A stretch of 64,000 nucleotides of DNA from Gracilibacillus lacisalsi DSM 19029 (lineage in GTDB: Bacteria; Bacillota; Bacilli; Bacillales; Amphibacillaceae): the NCBI RefSeq assembly GCF_000377765.1, contig NZ_KB898671.1, positions 62,001 through 126,000 of the forward strand, read 5' to 3'. Below the pieces are notes generated by a model. It worked only from the letters and a program-made list of their open reading frames with translations, had not been told where the DNA came from and did not search any database. Positions 52,621 through 62,210 of this stretch are shown here, one piece after another (positions within the stretch are counted from its first letter, which is position 1; every line of letters starts with the position of its first letter). The translations under genes and the position numbers were made by a program.

Positions 52621-53262
52621 TTATAGTTTCGATTTCAAATATGATTGAACTTCTTCGAATGCATCATTTCCGAATGTTCGTGTGTTTTCGTTTTTGTCCG
52701 AATTTCCTTGAACAACTGAATTCAAGTCGTTGATTGTTTCATATAAATATTGTAATGAAGGTTTGTCTTTGTGCATTTCAGCTTGTAAGATTAAAGCACC
52801 TGCAACGTTCAAGTCGTTCAAGATTTCGGATTTGTCGAAATCCTCATATTTTAGACGTGCAACGTCTTTAACAAACTTTTTCCATTCGTCATTACGTTGT
52901 AAATTTTCAGCGGCGGAAAAATCTTTTCCGTTATCCGTTAAAGTATTCAAGTAATTTGTGGCGGATTGTAACCGTTCCTTTGCCGTTTCTTCGTCCTTGT
53001 ACGAAATTTCTTCTTCAAAATCGACGTAATCAAAACCTAAAGAAAACGAATATGCCGTTTCTCTAAATTTATTTACGACTTCGGAACGATTTTCGTGTCT
53101 TGGCGTCGTCTTTTGCAATGGAATGTTTGAAGATTGTAATGTTTCATTGTCGGTTGTTTTGACGTTGCTTCTTGTTGTCAATTCATCCCCTTCGGCATAT
53201 ACCACGCAAACACCTGCCAATAATATTGTCGCACCAATAGCGACCGAAATAATTCGTTTCAA
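52621..53262 (-). CDS. Secreted protein of unknown function
   Basis: 213 residues; TTG start 53262 preceded by a run of nine G, an unusual ribosome binding site in a homopolymer. A signal peptide (IISVAIGATILLAGVCVVYA) ends near residue 24; the rest is hydrophilic, acidic and mostly helical (SFSLGFDYVDFEEEISYKDE). Codons are visibly less AT-rich than those of the neighbours, with many TTC and CGA words, which suggests transfer. No family known to me. Next to an integrase fragment, so it may be cargo of a lost element. Confidence 0.65.
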   Translation of the reverse strand: MKRIISVAIGATILLAGVCVVYAEGDELTTRSNVKTTDNETLQSSNIPLQKTTPRHENRSEVVNKFRETAYSFSLGFDYVDFEEEISYKDEETAKERLQSATNYLNTLTDNGKDFSAAENLQRNDEWKKFVKDVARLKYEDFDKSEILNDLNVAGALILQAEMHKDKPSLQYLYETINDLNSVVQGNSDKNENTRTFGNDAFEEVQSYLKSKL

Positions 53263-53276
53263 TTTTGCCCCCCCCC

Positions 53277-53528
53277 CTAATATATGTTTATGTAAATAAT
53301 GGTAACAAAATATATTTTATTTTCAAAACAAAAAAATAATGCTCCAAAAAAAGGGACGCTATATGAATGATTCATTAATTCGTTTTTGTAATATCGAAAA
53401 GTATGTTCGGAAAGATTTCGAATCCTACAATCACGAATAAATAGATTGTAGAGATATTCGAATGAGTCAATTTCGGATTTTGACGTTTGGAGGACTTTCA
53501 GGGAAAGTTTATTCTTACGTCGTACCAT
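53277..53528 (-). pseudogene. Tyrosine integrase N-terminal remnant
   Basis: The minus strand reads SFEYLYNLFIRDCRIRNLSE then HTFRYYKNELMNH, the arm- or core-binding SAM-like N-terminal domain of a tyrosine recombinase. It breaks off after about 50 residues and ends in non-homologous sequence at 53277; the catalytic R-H-R-Y domain is missing. Related to the region between the TetR gene and the prophage, which has a mobile-element look. Confidence 0.75.
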
Positions 53529-53623
53529 TCGAAAAACCCCTTTCGGATTGATAATCGAACAATAGACTTTTTTGACTTCACATTATTTGTTTCGCACGTC
53601 TAAACCCTGCATAAAAACGCAAA

Positions 53624-53655
53624 AAAGCGACTTGGATTTTCGTCCAAATCGCTTT
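53624..53655. terminator. Rho-independent terminator
   Basis: AAAGCGACTTGGA and TCCAAATCGCTTT arms (one bulge) with a 6-base loop. On the plus strand the hairpin is followed by ATATC and on the minus strand by TTTTTTGCG, so it acts on the minus strand, ending the KAP gene transcript 150 bases after its stop. Confidence 0.7.
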
Positions 53656-53808
53656 ATATCAACGTTTATAGAATACCGGTGGACCGTTTTCTACGTTATA
53701 CACACAAAGGATTAGATTTATATTTCATACTGAAATCCATACTCTTCATCCTACTTCATTTCATTCTTTAATAGCTTGTATACATTAATAAAATCCCATC
53801 TTTTTATG

Positions 53809-56381
53809 TTATGGGTTTAAATGTAATATTTTGTTAGAAACTATTCCCGTTTCGCCCCAATCATCCTTAATATCACTTCTATAATTATTATAAACCTTCA
53901 ATATAAATTCTTGATCACTAGTTTTAGTTTCAGCACTTTTGAGAATTTCATCAATATCATTAATTGTTGTTAAAGACTTCAGGTTATCATCTGAAATTGA
54001 ATATTTAATATTACTCCCAATAGAGGTTCCAATGATATCATTTAGTAATCTAAATATATTATCTTTAGTTATTATTTCCTTTATATAATTTTTAACAATG
54101 GATAGGTCATCTTTGTAAAGTTTAACTAACCCCCATATATTACCACGATTATAGTAATTGTCATCATATAAGTTAATTGAATTTTTTATAATTTCAGCAC
54201 CCATTTGCTTATAAAGGTATTCCATTTTATCAATTCTACCCTCTATATTTTTACCTTCCTTATCATGTTTAAACCAGTATAATATACTCGATATATTGTT
54301 TATTTTATCATAATCTTTCTTTATCTTTTCCAAAAATTCCTCATACTGCTCCTCGCTTATTGATTGTAGTAATTCCCAAATAATAATCTCCACTCTACTC
54401 CGTGCACCAAGGGTAAAGAAAGCATGATCATTACTAATTTGGAGGATAGATTTAAATAACACGATTATAAAATTATATCTAGATTCTTGATCTATATTAT
54501 CTATCCACAACTGTAGCCTATCAAAAAATTCTTGCTGATGGGATTTTGGTACTGATTTTAATATATCATTTAATATTTGTAACTGTTTTTCAATATGTTG
54601 AGTTTTGTTTACATTATGTATATACTCTTCAACTAGATTTCCAATAGCTGCATATTCATTAAAAGTTTTTGTAAAATACAGATCAAAATATTTACCACTA
54701 CAAATTCTTTTATTTTTTGCGATTTCTTTATAAGAATCATCACTCATTAACAAATTTCCACTGTATTCCAATTCTTGACCTGATTTATATTTTTTAACAT
54801 AAGGAAACATTTCTTGAAGTAAATCAATATACTTCAAATTATTTGGATCCTCGAAAAGTTTCTTAAAAAAATGCTCACCAGATTTATTGAATTTCTCTTT
54901 ATTAATGGAAGTACTAAATATTTCATTATCTACAATCTTATCATGAGAAATAAAATACTTACGATTAATATATATTGAGTTATATAAATGTATATTGTTT
55001 AAACGTATAAATTCGATGGATAGTAAGTCTCTCACGTCTAAATAACTTATATTATTAGAGGACATGCTCAACACGGAATTTATAACCTTTTAAACTCTCT
55101 AAAATCAACCGTCAATCGACAAATATAGCTAATAATAGATTGATAATTACTTAAATTTTGTCTGTCCTTGCCATATGAAATTAGTATATTATTTACAGAT
55201 CTACTCATTATCTCCTCTATAACATTTCGATCTACTTCTGGAACACGGATTTGCATCTGAATTACTTTTTCTAAGTATTGGTAATCAATACTGAGACTAT
55301 CTTCAAATGCTTTTTTTACCCGGTCATTATCAAAAGACAGAATGTAGATTACACGTTCAAAGTCAAATACGTTTCCAACAAGTTTAAATAATAAAATTAT
55401 ATTCTCACTCTCTGTTCTGTCAATATTATCAATAAAGAAAGTTACCTTTTTACCAGATAGCTTTAAATAATCATTTATCTTATTTTTTAATACATCTATT
55501 GTATCATTAGGTTTTAAAAGATTTTTTATTATATTTATCTTCTTATTCCCAAATAAATCACTATAAATAGAATCAGCCATTTGCTTGGATAATAATGAAT
55601 TGAACTTTATTCCCGATTTCTGAACAATTGTATCAAACATACTGTAAAAGAGACTCTCTTGGTTAGAGTATGACCAGGGATCCAATTCATCAATTATAAT
55701 TATGTCCTTACTAGATACTAACCTCTTTTTAACGTTATTAATTATTGTGGTTTTACCGCTGCCCCAACTTCCCTCCAAACTAATAACGAAACCATCATTT
55801 GGATTACAGTTCTGAATAGTATCATATAATAAATTAATTACACTGCTTCTGTTAAGTAAATCATAGTCTACGTCCTTTTCATTTAACATAATAGGTTTAC
55901 CCTTTTCTATTGAAAAGTTACCATCGTAAATATCTTTTAAATCAGTGACATTTGATTGGTATTTTTCTACTGTCTCAACTGATTTTTTAATTTTGATAGA
56001 TCGCACTATAATTAACGCTGTTACCAAAATTAAAATAGGTGCCAGGGATATTATTTTATAAGAATCTAGGGATGTATATAATAACAATATACCACCATAT
56101 AGAATGGATGATAGAAATATTACTAGAAATATTAAATCGATTACATTTATTGAAACAATCTTCAGCGCATCAAAAAGATGAAGTTCTACTGCCGTTAATA
56201 TAATAAATAAAATAAATAATCCAAAGAAAATTATTAAGGTCTTTATATTATATGAAAGTAGAAGATTGGTAGGTAAATTAAAGATATCAATAACAAAAAG
56301 CGCAGATGTTAATATGATTGCACATTTAATAACAAATACAAAACTATAATACTTTTTTACTTCACTAAGGTAAGTTTTCAC
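53809..56381 (-). pseudogene. KAP-family P-loop NTPase, frameshifted
   Basis: ATG 56381 after a GGAGAC-type site. Four N-terminal membrane helices (residues about 15-145), then the KAP NTPase: Walker A LEGSWGSGKTTII, Walker B VTFFIDNIDRTESE, ending at 55080 with VDFREFKRL-stop. Another frame takes over at once: NSVLSMSSNNISYLDVRD and LLSIEFIRLNNIHLY, the known continuation of KAP proteins (DLL--E-IRL), to 53809. One base (an A in TTATAAATT) would restore about 856 residues. KAP NTPases with inserted membrane helices are often on plasmids and prophages. Next to the prophage junction. Confidence 0.75.
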
Positions 56382-56639
56382 ATTTAGTCTCCTTTCTAAA
56401 AGATTTAAATAGCATTCTAACTAAATATATAAACAACATATGTAATATGCATCTCTATGAAGTGATTATAAAAATTCTTTAATTCTCTATATAAAATCCA
56501 TCCACTTAATTTCATATGGTTGGTATAATCCTCTACATTTAGATTCATTTTGTATGTCTATTTATTGAATCTTTTATTATATTGATGGGAGTGAACAATC
56601 TAGGATTACTACCTTCATAATTATACCCTATATTTTAAA
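56382..56639. other. Promoter region of the KAP gene
   Basis: About 260 bases of very AT-rich DNA between the KAP start and the terminator behind the tRNA remnant. I see no gene and no distinct site. Confidence 0.5.
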
Positions 56640-56671
56640 CAAAAAAAAAGACAGGAATTAATTATCCTGTC
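56640..56671 (-). terminator. Terminator behind the tRNA-Leu remnant
   Basis: GACAGGA/TCCTGTC arms with a 7-8 base loop; on the minus strand nine T follow. It sits 50 bases after the 3' end of the tRNA-Leu half, as a native tRNA transcript terminator would. Confidence 0.85.
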
Positions 56672-56719
56672 TCATCTATTCCTGTCATAGTATTTAATTA
56701 TTTGTGTGCTTAGATTAGA

Positions 56720-56774
56720 TACCGGTGGTCGGGTTCGAACCGACACTCCGTGAGGAACACGATTTTGAGTCGTG
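56720..56774 (-). tRNA. tRNA-Leu(CAA), 3' half only: attachment junction
   Basis: On the minus strand: anticodon arm CACGA-CTCAAAA-TCGTG (56774-56758; anticodon CAA, Leu), a variable arm TTCCTCACGGAG of the long type, the T arm GTCGG-TTCGAAC-CCGAC, and the acceptor strand CACCGGT plus discriminator A. The D arm and 5' acceptor strand are absent; the bases before (TTTATT) are unrelated. A tRNA cut at the anticodon arm is the mark of integrase action. As the phage genes start right beside it on the 5' side, the complete tRNA should lie at the other end of the prophage, beyond the window. Confidence 0.85.
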
Positions 56775-56979
56775 AATAAACTTCATGGGAGGTACAAACC
56801 TTGTCAGTATTGAGTTTGTCAGCTCATACTCTTTTAGTATGTCATACGATTAGTATTGAGCTTTCATAATAGCATGGAATAATGGAGCTTGCAAGTATCA
56901 GCTCCTCAGTGGTAATCAAGTGGGGTATTAGCCGAGTAGCCAAAGTTAATTAGCTCTGAGAGCGTCTCAGCAACACTGA
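56775..56979. other. Prophage edge, non-coding
   Basis: 200 bases between the tRNA half and the last phage gene, with several short hairpins (for example CTGAGAGCGTCTCAG) and the AGCT-rich wording of the phage. Probably the end of the late transcript and the attachment arm. Confidence 0.4.
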
Positions 56980-57258
56980 TTACCTCAAGCTATGCTCTTG
57001 AGACCTCATTTGCTGACTCTTCTTGCTTTTACCTCCTAGCTGGGGAGTATCATTCATTAGAGCTTCATAATCAACAACAGTATCTCCCTCAACAACTTCT
57101 TGGAGCTTAGCTTTAGAGTCCATCACAATAGCCACCTCACAAGTCTCTTCTTTTAGCTTTTGCTGAGTAGCTAACTTAACAGCTTCATCAGCTGGGGAGT
57201 ACCCCTTATCAAGCGTAATTATCAAGCGACTTCCTAACACAGTAATAGTTTTAAACAT
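56980..57258 (-). CDS. Small phage protein behind the baseplate genes
   Basis: 92 residues; ATG 57258 after AAGGAGCTG. Begins KTITVLGSRLIITLDKGYSP, then charged; no family known to me. Last gene of the minus-strand phage transcript, near the prophage end. Confidence 0.7.
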   Translation of the reverse strand: MFKTITVLGSRLIITLDKGYSPADEAVKLATQQKLKEETCEVAIVMDSKAKLQEVVEGDTVVDYEALMNDTPQLGGKSKKSQQMRSQEHSLR

Positions 57259-57326
57259 AAAACAATCAGCTCCTTGTAGGTTATTTTAGTAGGGGAATAA
57301 AAAAGAGCAAGCTAGAAGCTTACTCC

Positions 57327-57641
57327 TTAGATAACGCTTTTCTTGATAATCATTAAGCCATTCAATACTGTGGAGACTCTACCAGTGCTATCTGTGAGCT
57401 TGCACTCATAAGGGTAGTTACCAGAGGTAGCTTCAGTGTCAGCTGGTAGTAATTCTACCTCAAAGACTCCTCCAATAGCGTCTATCACAGTAATACCAGT
57501 ACCAAGCTCTTTGAGAACACCAGAAAAGCCAAACTTGATAGCGGTAGCGTTGGTCAAGTCAACAATAGAGCCATCTGACTCAGTAACAGTTACCGTAAGT
57601 TTCATAGAGTCACCAGAAATCAATTTAATATCTTTAGCCAT
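57327..57641 (-). CDS. Phage baseplate upper protein, BppU N-terminal domain
   Basis: 104 residues; ATG 57641 after GGAGGG. The layout of the BppU N-terminal domain: IKLISGDSMKLTVTVTESDG, SIVDLTNATAIKFGFSG, and the end DSTGRVSTVLNGLMIIK. In siphophages this beta-sandwich fixes receptor-binding proteins to the baseplate. Here only that domain is present. Its start overlaps the preceding gene by 8 bases. Confidence 0.7.
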   Translation of the reverse strand: MAKDIKLISGDSMKLTVTVTESDGSIVDLTNATAIKFGFSGVLKELGTGITVIDAIGGVFEVELLPADTEATSGNYPYECKLTDSTGRVSTVLNGLMIIKKSVI

Positions 57642-58260
57642 TTATTTTTCCCTCCAATTCAATAAAATTAGTCCTTTGACCATTCAGAGCTAGCTCAGTA
57701 GTACGCTTACCAGTGAAGCTCTTAGAGACCTCACGAGTAGCTTGTAGCTCAATGACTCTAGTAGGTAAAGCTGTGGTGAAGTAGGTAGTACCTACAACAT
57801 CAATCTGGTAGCCACCAACAATGTCAGTGACAGTCTCCTTAGTAAAATCAAAGTGAGCTACAAGCTCCTCACCATTAAAGAACTTAGCTGAGTAAATTCT
57901 TCCTTTAGTAAAGTCAGTAGGTGTACTTGTTGGAGCGTACCCATCAGCAAACAACCTAGAACCGTAATTAACGTAGTAATCACTGAGGTGAGCGGTAACA
58001 GTAAACCTTTCACCGTAAGCGTACTCGTAAGTGTCTAGGTTTTGTTGCTCACCATTCAAGTACAACTGAGCGACATTGTACTCGTACTCACCAGCGTACC
58101 CCCAGTCTTGGAGGTTAGAGCTTAAATTGTGGAAGAGGGTGGTGTTGCCACCGTTATCCTCTAAAAGTATATTTAACTCAATCTTAGTGACTGGAGTATC
58201 TTTCACATGAGCGTAAGCGGTAGCGTCTACCCCATTAAAGTAATGGTAGCCATTAGCCAT
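57634..58260 (-). CDS. Phage tail protein with lectin-like fold
   Basis: 208 residues; ATG 58260 after GGAGGTGAT. Central stretch with the wording of concanavalin-like jelly rolls: FTKGRIYSAKFFNGEELVAH and FDFTKETVTDIVGGYQIDVV. The ends are beta-rich. Overlaps by 8 bases with both neighbours, an operon of baseplate parts, so probably a host-surface binding protein. Not known to me in more detail. Confidence 0.65.
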   Translation of the reverse strand: MANGYHYFNGVDATAYAHVKDTPVTKIELNILLEDNGGNTTLFHNLSSNLQDWGYAGEYEYNVAQLYLNGEQQNLDTYEYAYGERFTVTAHLSDYYVNYGSRLFADGYAPTSTPTDFTKGRIYSAKFFNGEELVAHFDFTKETVTDIVGGYQIDVVGTTYFTTALPTRVIELQATREVSKSFTGKRTTELALNGQRTNFIELEGKING

Positions 58261-58522
58261 TAGTTATCACCTCCAAGGTTAAACCATTTTCTTTCAAATA
58301 TTTTCTGTACTCAAAGTACGAGAGTCTATTAACTCGCACCTCAGTAATAACACAATCAGTAAACAACTCAGACTGTACTCGTATTACTTCATCAATGAGT
58401 TGCTTATCAGTGGGGTTACTTCTTTTAGCAACCTCAGCTGAGATAGCTGTATTAGTAAGGTAAGTATATTCCTCCCCTTCACATACATAATCAGTTTCAA
58501 ATACTAGATACAAGTCATTCAT
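58253..58522 (-). CDS. Small phage tail protein
   Basis: 89 residues; ATG 58522 after AAGGAGGAG. YLVFETDYVCEGEEYTYLTN, then charged helix; no family known to me. Between the tape-measure gene and the lectin-like gene, where the distal tail protein is expected, but too short for it. Confidence 0.65.
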   Translation of the reverse strand: MNDLYLVFETDYVCEGEEYTYLTNTAISAEVAKRSNPTDKQLIDEVIRVQSELFTDCVITEVRVNRLSYFEYRKYLKENGLTLEVITNG

Positions 58523-58580
58523 AATCTCTCCTCCTTATTAAAAACACCAGAGGAGCTTAACACCCCTCTAGTGCGACTAT

Positions 58581-60854
58581 TTAACGTCTGCGAACAGCTT
58601 GACGTAAACCTTTAAGAATGTCATCAACAGAGCCATCAATCTGAGTGCCAATAGACTGAGAAGCAATCGTCTGAGTGTGACCTCCAGCGTCTCCCTCGAC
58701 AGCCACCTCACCAGAAACATTAAGATTAAGGTTTAGTGACATTGACTGTTTGCCACCTCTAAAGAAGTCAAGACCAACAGACATATCTGAGCTTTTGTTG
58801 ACCATTTCCTTATTGACACCATCTAAAGCTCTTAAAGCATACTTAGTATTTTTCTCAATACCAGAAGCAATACCAGCTGGTATCCAGCGACCTACCTCGT
58901 TAGCAAATACTCTGGAAGGTGAGTTAATATCTAAAGCGTCTTTTGCCCACCCTAGAATATTTCCAGCAAAGCCAGAGACCTTATCACCTATCCAGCTTCC
59001 CATTGACTTAATACCACTCCAAACACCTTCGATAATGCTAGAGCCAATCTCTCCCCAATTAACATCACCAAAAGCTTCAAAGATAGCTTCAACAATCTCT
59101 GGTATAGCTTTTACTAACTCTGGAATAGTCTCAATAAGTCCATCAATTAGAGCTAGCAAGAGTTGCACACCAGCTGAGATAATCTTTGGAAGGTTTTTCA
59201 TGAGTGTGGTATTCATTTGTATTATCAGACCAATAGCCATTTTAACTAGCTCTGGGAGCATACCAATAACACCATTGATAAGCGCTACTAATAACTCCAT
59301 TCCAGCGTCAATAATTGCTGGTAAGCTGTCAATTAGAGTTGTCACAACAGTGTCAATCAAATTAAAGACCATTGGTAGCAACTTAGGTAACATACTCACA
59401 ATACCCTCAATAAAAGCATTAAGAACTTGTATCCCCATTCTTATTAAGACTGGCAACTGAGTAAGCACTGTATTTAAAACAGTCTCAATCATCGTTATTG
59501 CTGTCATCATTAGAGTAGGTAAGTTATTAACAATACCTTGTATCAAGCTCATGAGTAATTTAAAACCTAGTTGCAAAATAACTGGTAAGTAAGTAACAAC
59601 TACTTGCTGTACCGTTGTCAATAGACTATTAACTACATTAAAAATTGAGCTAATAATCTGAGGAGCGCTATTCACAATACCCTCTATCAAGCTCGTAATA
59701 AGCTCCATACCAGCGTTAATAAACATAGGGTAATTAACAGCCATACTGTCAATAATATTCGTCAACAGACTAATAACAGTGTTAGTAATGTTAGGTATCT
59801 CACTCACGAGTCCTTTAACAATACTTTGCATTATTTGAGTACCAGTGCTAAATACCTCTGGTAGTCCACTCAATAGAGTCTGAGCAATCTGGGGAATAAG
59901 CTCACCAAGAGCAACTCCAGCTTCAGAGAAATTTTTAGTTGAGAAAGCTTCTTTGACTTTGCCAGTAAACGTACTCAGAGCACCAGTAACCTCTTTGAGT
60001 GTACCTAGAACCACAGTACCTAGAGGAGCAAAGATAGCTATTAAATTACCAAGCGTACTCAGTAAGTTTTTAATAGTACCTATCAAGAGTGGGGTATTAG
60101 TTTTAGCATACTCAATAAAGGTCTGGAAACCCTTTGAGGAACTTAACCCACTTGACCACTCAGCAAAGGAGCTACTCATATTGACCATACCTTTAGTAAA
60201 TGAGTCAGCCAGAGGAGCAAAAGCAACTAACAAGTTAGCAATCCCTCTAAACATATTTCCAAAAGTCTGACCAAAGCGAGTAACCATTGGCTCAGCTGTA
60301 CTCCCAAGGTAATTAAAGAACCTTACCATATCTGGAGAGCCAAGAGACTTATTGAGCGAGTCCATCAAGCCATTAACAGCGTTAAAAGTACCGTCAATAG
60401 CTGGTCTTATCTTTGTGAGAATTGTCTGGAGAGAGTCAAGACTCTTCGAGAATATCTCAACACTTGGCTTTTCAAACTCCTTGGAGAAGCTACCCCAAAA
60501 GCTCTTAAAGGTCTTTAAGTCCTTGTACGCTTTTTGTTGCTCTTTCGAGAGGTTGCCAAAAGTCTCGTCAGTAGCTTCAAAAACGTCATTTAAGTTAGCA
60601 ACAGCAACAGTAGCAAAGCCAGCAACTCCAACACCAGCACTAGCAAAAGCTGACGCTAAAGCACCAACACCAGCAACAGCTGGAGCTGAGCTAGCAACAA
60701 TACCACCCATAGCGCTGGAGACTAACCCCATATTTCTAGCTGTCCTAGCGCCACTCTTATGGAGTGCTACTAAAGAGCCACTTACTTTATCAATATCCTT
60801 ACTAGCTTTATCACGAGCTTTGAGGATAATATCTACTACATTATTTCCAGCCAT
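58581..60854 (-). CDS. Phage tail tape-measure protein
   Basis: 757 residues; ATG 60854 after AAGGAGG. N-terminal signature of TP901-type tape measures (VDIILKARDKASKDIDKVSG), an alanine-glycine-rich stretch, and between about 330 and 640 a repeated hydrophobic unit of about 35-40 residues (FINAGMELITSLIEGIVNSA, IDAGMELLVALINGVIGMLP). The last 120 residues (INSPSRVFANEVGRWIPAGI) are the usual end of the family. In long-tailed phages the length sets the tail length; by the usual 0.15 nm per residue this implies about 110 nm. Antisense open frames inside are artefacts. Confidence 0.92.
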   Translation of the reverse strand: MAGNNVVDIILKARDKASKDIDKVSGSLVALHKSGARTARNMGLVSSAMGGIVASSAPAVAGVGALASAFASAGVGVAGFATVAVANLNDVFEATDETFGNLSKEQQKAYKDLKTFKSFWGSFSKEFEKPSVEIFSKSLDSLQTILTKIRPAIDGTFNAVNGLMDSLNKSLGSPDMVRFFNYLGSTAEPMVTRFGQTFGNMFRGIANLLVAFAPLADSFTKGMVNMSSSFAEWSSGLSSSKGFQTFIEYAKTNTPLLIGTIKNLLSTLGNLIAIFAPLGTVVLGTLKEVTGALSTFTGKVKEAFSTKNFSEAGVALGELIPQIAQTLLSGLPEVFSTGTQIMQSIVKGLVSEIPNITNTVISLLTNIIDSMAVNYPMFINAGMELITSLIEGIVNSAPQIISSIFNVVNSLLTTVQQVVVTYLPVILQLGFKLLMSLIQGIVNNLPTLMMTAITMIETVLNTVLTQLPVLIRMGIQVLNAFIEGIVSMLPKLLPMVFNLIDTVVTTLIDSLPAIIDAGMELLVALINGVIGMLPELVKMAIGLIIQMNTTLMKNLPKIISAGVQLLLALIDGLIETIPELVKAIPEIVEAIFEAFGDVNWGEIGSSIIEGVWSGIKSMGSWIGDKVSGFAGNILGWAKDALDINSPSRVFANEVGRWIPAGIASGIEKNTKYALRALDGVNKEMVNKSSDMSVGLDFFRGGKQSMSLNLNLNVSGEVAVEGDAGGHTQTIASQSIGTQIDGSVDDILKGLRQAVRRR

Positions 60855-60991
60855 TTCATAACCTCCTTACTTTGTTTTTTTTATCAACACCAAATAGAGC
60901 CAGCTCTAAGTAACTGACTCTTTGGGGTCTCACATTTTATTGTTAGTAAATAACCCACGAGGGGAGTTAGGAAGTACCCCCACCCATTATT

Positions 60992-61708
60992 TTAATTGAG
61001 TGGAGTATCCTCCTCGTCATCCTCCTCAGTTGGAACACTAAGGAAGTCTGGCTCGTCAAGCTTCTTGAGCCACTTATCAAGTACGCTCTTAGACTTAACT
61101 TGGTGGTCTTGCTCTTTTTTGAGCCAGCCAAGCTCCTTAGCTTGCTTAGCTAAGTCCATCAGAGGGTCAGCCATGTGTTTGCTTCCTCGGTCTAGCTTTC
61201 CAGCGTCTAAGAGCCTCCACCAAATAACTGAGCGGTGGAGCATACCTTCTAAGATTACTTCTGAGATACCATCTTCTGGCACTTCATAGGTATTACGAAT
61301 ACGCTTTTCCATTTCAACCATAAAGGAAAGCTCAGCGTCACTTAGCGACTCGATAAAATTTCCACGAGTGGCATAAAGACCAGTGGTAAAGTTAGCGTCA
61401 CTCCTTAAATTCTTGAGCTTAGCTAATTTAGACTCCTCTGGTAAATCATCATGAGCTGGAGCTGAGCCACCGTGCATATGACAGCGAGGAGTCTTGTGTA
61501 CCTCTACTGAGTTATCAGTAGGCTTCCTCGTACAAGCTGTGTACTCACCATCTTTTTGCATTAAAGCACCACAGAGGTCTTTACGCTTAGCGAGCTGTCT
61601 CCAAGCACGCTTGCACTCTGGAGAGTCTTTGCCTTCATTGTTAGCGTAAAACTCCATATCAACTACCAGCTTCATAGTGGCTTGGTCAAGGTCTTTTCTA
61701 CTTGGCAT
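60992..61708 (-). CDS. HGG-motif phage protein, terminase small subunit-like
   Basis: 238 residues; ATG 61708 after GGAGGTGAATAATGT. Contains C-x-M-H-G-G (TPRCHMHGGSAPAHDDLP) with two further cysteines upstream, then FTTGLYATRGNF; this HGG...G-Y wording is typical of small terminase-like phage proteins, with a probable zinc site. The C-terminal half is charged and helical. It lies 137 bases upstream of the tape measure, an unusual place for a terminase part. So the name is tentative. Confidence 0.55.
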   Translation of the reverse strand: MPSRKDLDQATMKLVVDMEFYANNEGKDSPECKRAWRQLAKRKDLCGALMQKDGEYTACTRKPTDNSVEVHKTPRCHMHGGSAPAHDDLPEESKLAKLKNLRSDANFTTGLYATRGNFIESLSDAELSFMVEMEKRIRNTYEVPEDGISEVILEGMLHRSVIWWRLLDAGKLDRGSKHMADPLMDLAKQAKELGWLKKEQDHQVKSKSVLDKWLKKLDEPDFLSVPTEEDDEEDTPLN

Positions 61709-61711
61709 ACA

Positions 61712-61942
61712 TTATTCACCTCCTTCAGAGAAAATCTTATTCAAGTAAACATCAACTACCACCTTTCCTTTATTTTGGTTAGCTTCAGTAATGTCACCTA
61801 GAATAGCCATAGAAATTTCATCACCAACAAGAGCTGACAACTCAGACTCATACATAAACATACAAGCTAGGTCATTATCCAGAACAGCTTGTTCTAGGTT
61901 TTTAATTGTCTCAGCAACCTTTTTTTTAACTTCATTATTCAT
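61712..61942 (-). CDS. Small phage protein
   Basis: 76 residues; ATG 61942 after AAGGAGGT. Amphipathic helical, acidic (VAETIKNLEQAVLDNDLACM); no family known. Start overlaps the stop of the 40-residue gene before it; four bases to the next. Confidence 0.65.
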   Translation of the reverse strand: MNNEVKKKVAETIKNLEQAVLDNDLACMFMYESELSALVGDEISMAILGDITEANQNKGKVVVDVYLNKIFSEGGE

Positions 61943-62057
61943 GGTCTTTACCTCCTTGTTTATCCTCTTGGGGAATAGCTACCTCCAAAAACTTCTTGCT
62001 GTCTGAGAGAGCTTTTCTTAGCTCCTCTAATTTTTCTTTGCTATATTTTTCACTCAT
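61935..62057 (-). CDS. Small phage protein, 40 residues
   Basis: ATG 62057 after AAAAGGAGG, stop at 61937-61935 overlapping the next start. Sequence begins MSEKYSKEKLEELRKALSDS, one amphipathic helix. Short, but the strong site and the overlap make it credible. Confidence 0.6.
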   Translation of the reverse strand: MSEKYSKEKLEELRKALSDSKKFLEVAIPQEDKQGGKDHE

Positions 62058-62072
62058 AATATATTCCTCCTT

Positions 62073-62210
62073 TTATTTGTGCTTTTCAGCTTCCTTTTTA
62101 GCAATCTTATGGAGACGCTCCAGCTCGCTAGGTGTCAGCGAGGTTTTACTATCTTGAGGAGCTACCTCTCTAGCAATATCGTGTATTTTCTTACGAGTAT
62201 TTTCATCCAT
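62073..62210 (-). CDS. Small phage protein, 45 residues (paralogue A)
   Basis: ATG 62210 after AAGGAGG. Reads MDENTRKKIHDIAREVAPQD then LTPSELERLHKIAKKEAEKH. Same length and layout as the gene at 62420-62557, with the shared pattern I-H-x-I ... A-P-Q ... L-x-x-[LI]-H. Overlaps the gene before it by 8 bases. Confidence 0.6.
   Translation of the reverse strand: MDENTRKKIHDIAREVAPQDSKTSLTPSELERLHKIAKKEAEKHK

Noticed and set aside
53277-53528. Integrase of the adjacent prophage
   Set aside because: Only the N-terminal domain remains and it lies outside the tRNA-defined phage edge; the phage's own integrase should be at the other end.
56720-56774. A complete tRNA-Leu gene
   Set aside because: D arm and 5' acceptor strand are missing, so only a 3' half can be called.
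58750-59460. 236-codon plus-strand open frame inside the tape-measure gene
   Set aside because: Antisense to a well-supported gene, no ribosome binding site; hydrophobic repeats in the sense gene create long antisense frames. The same holds for 59953-60270 and 60352-60861.
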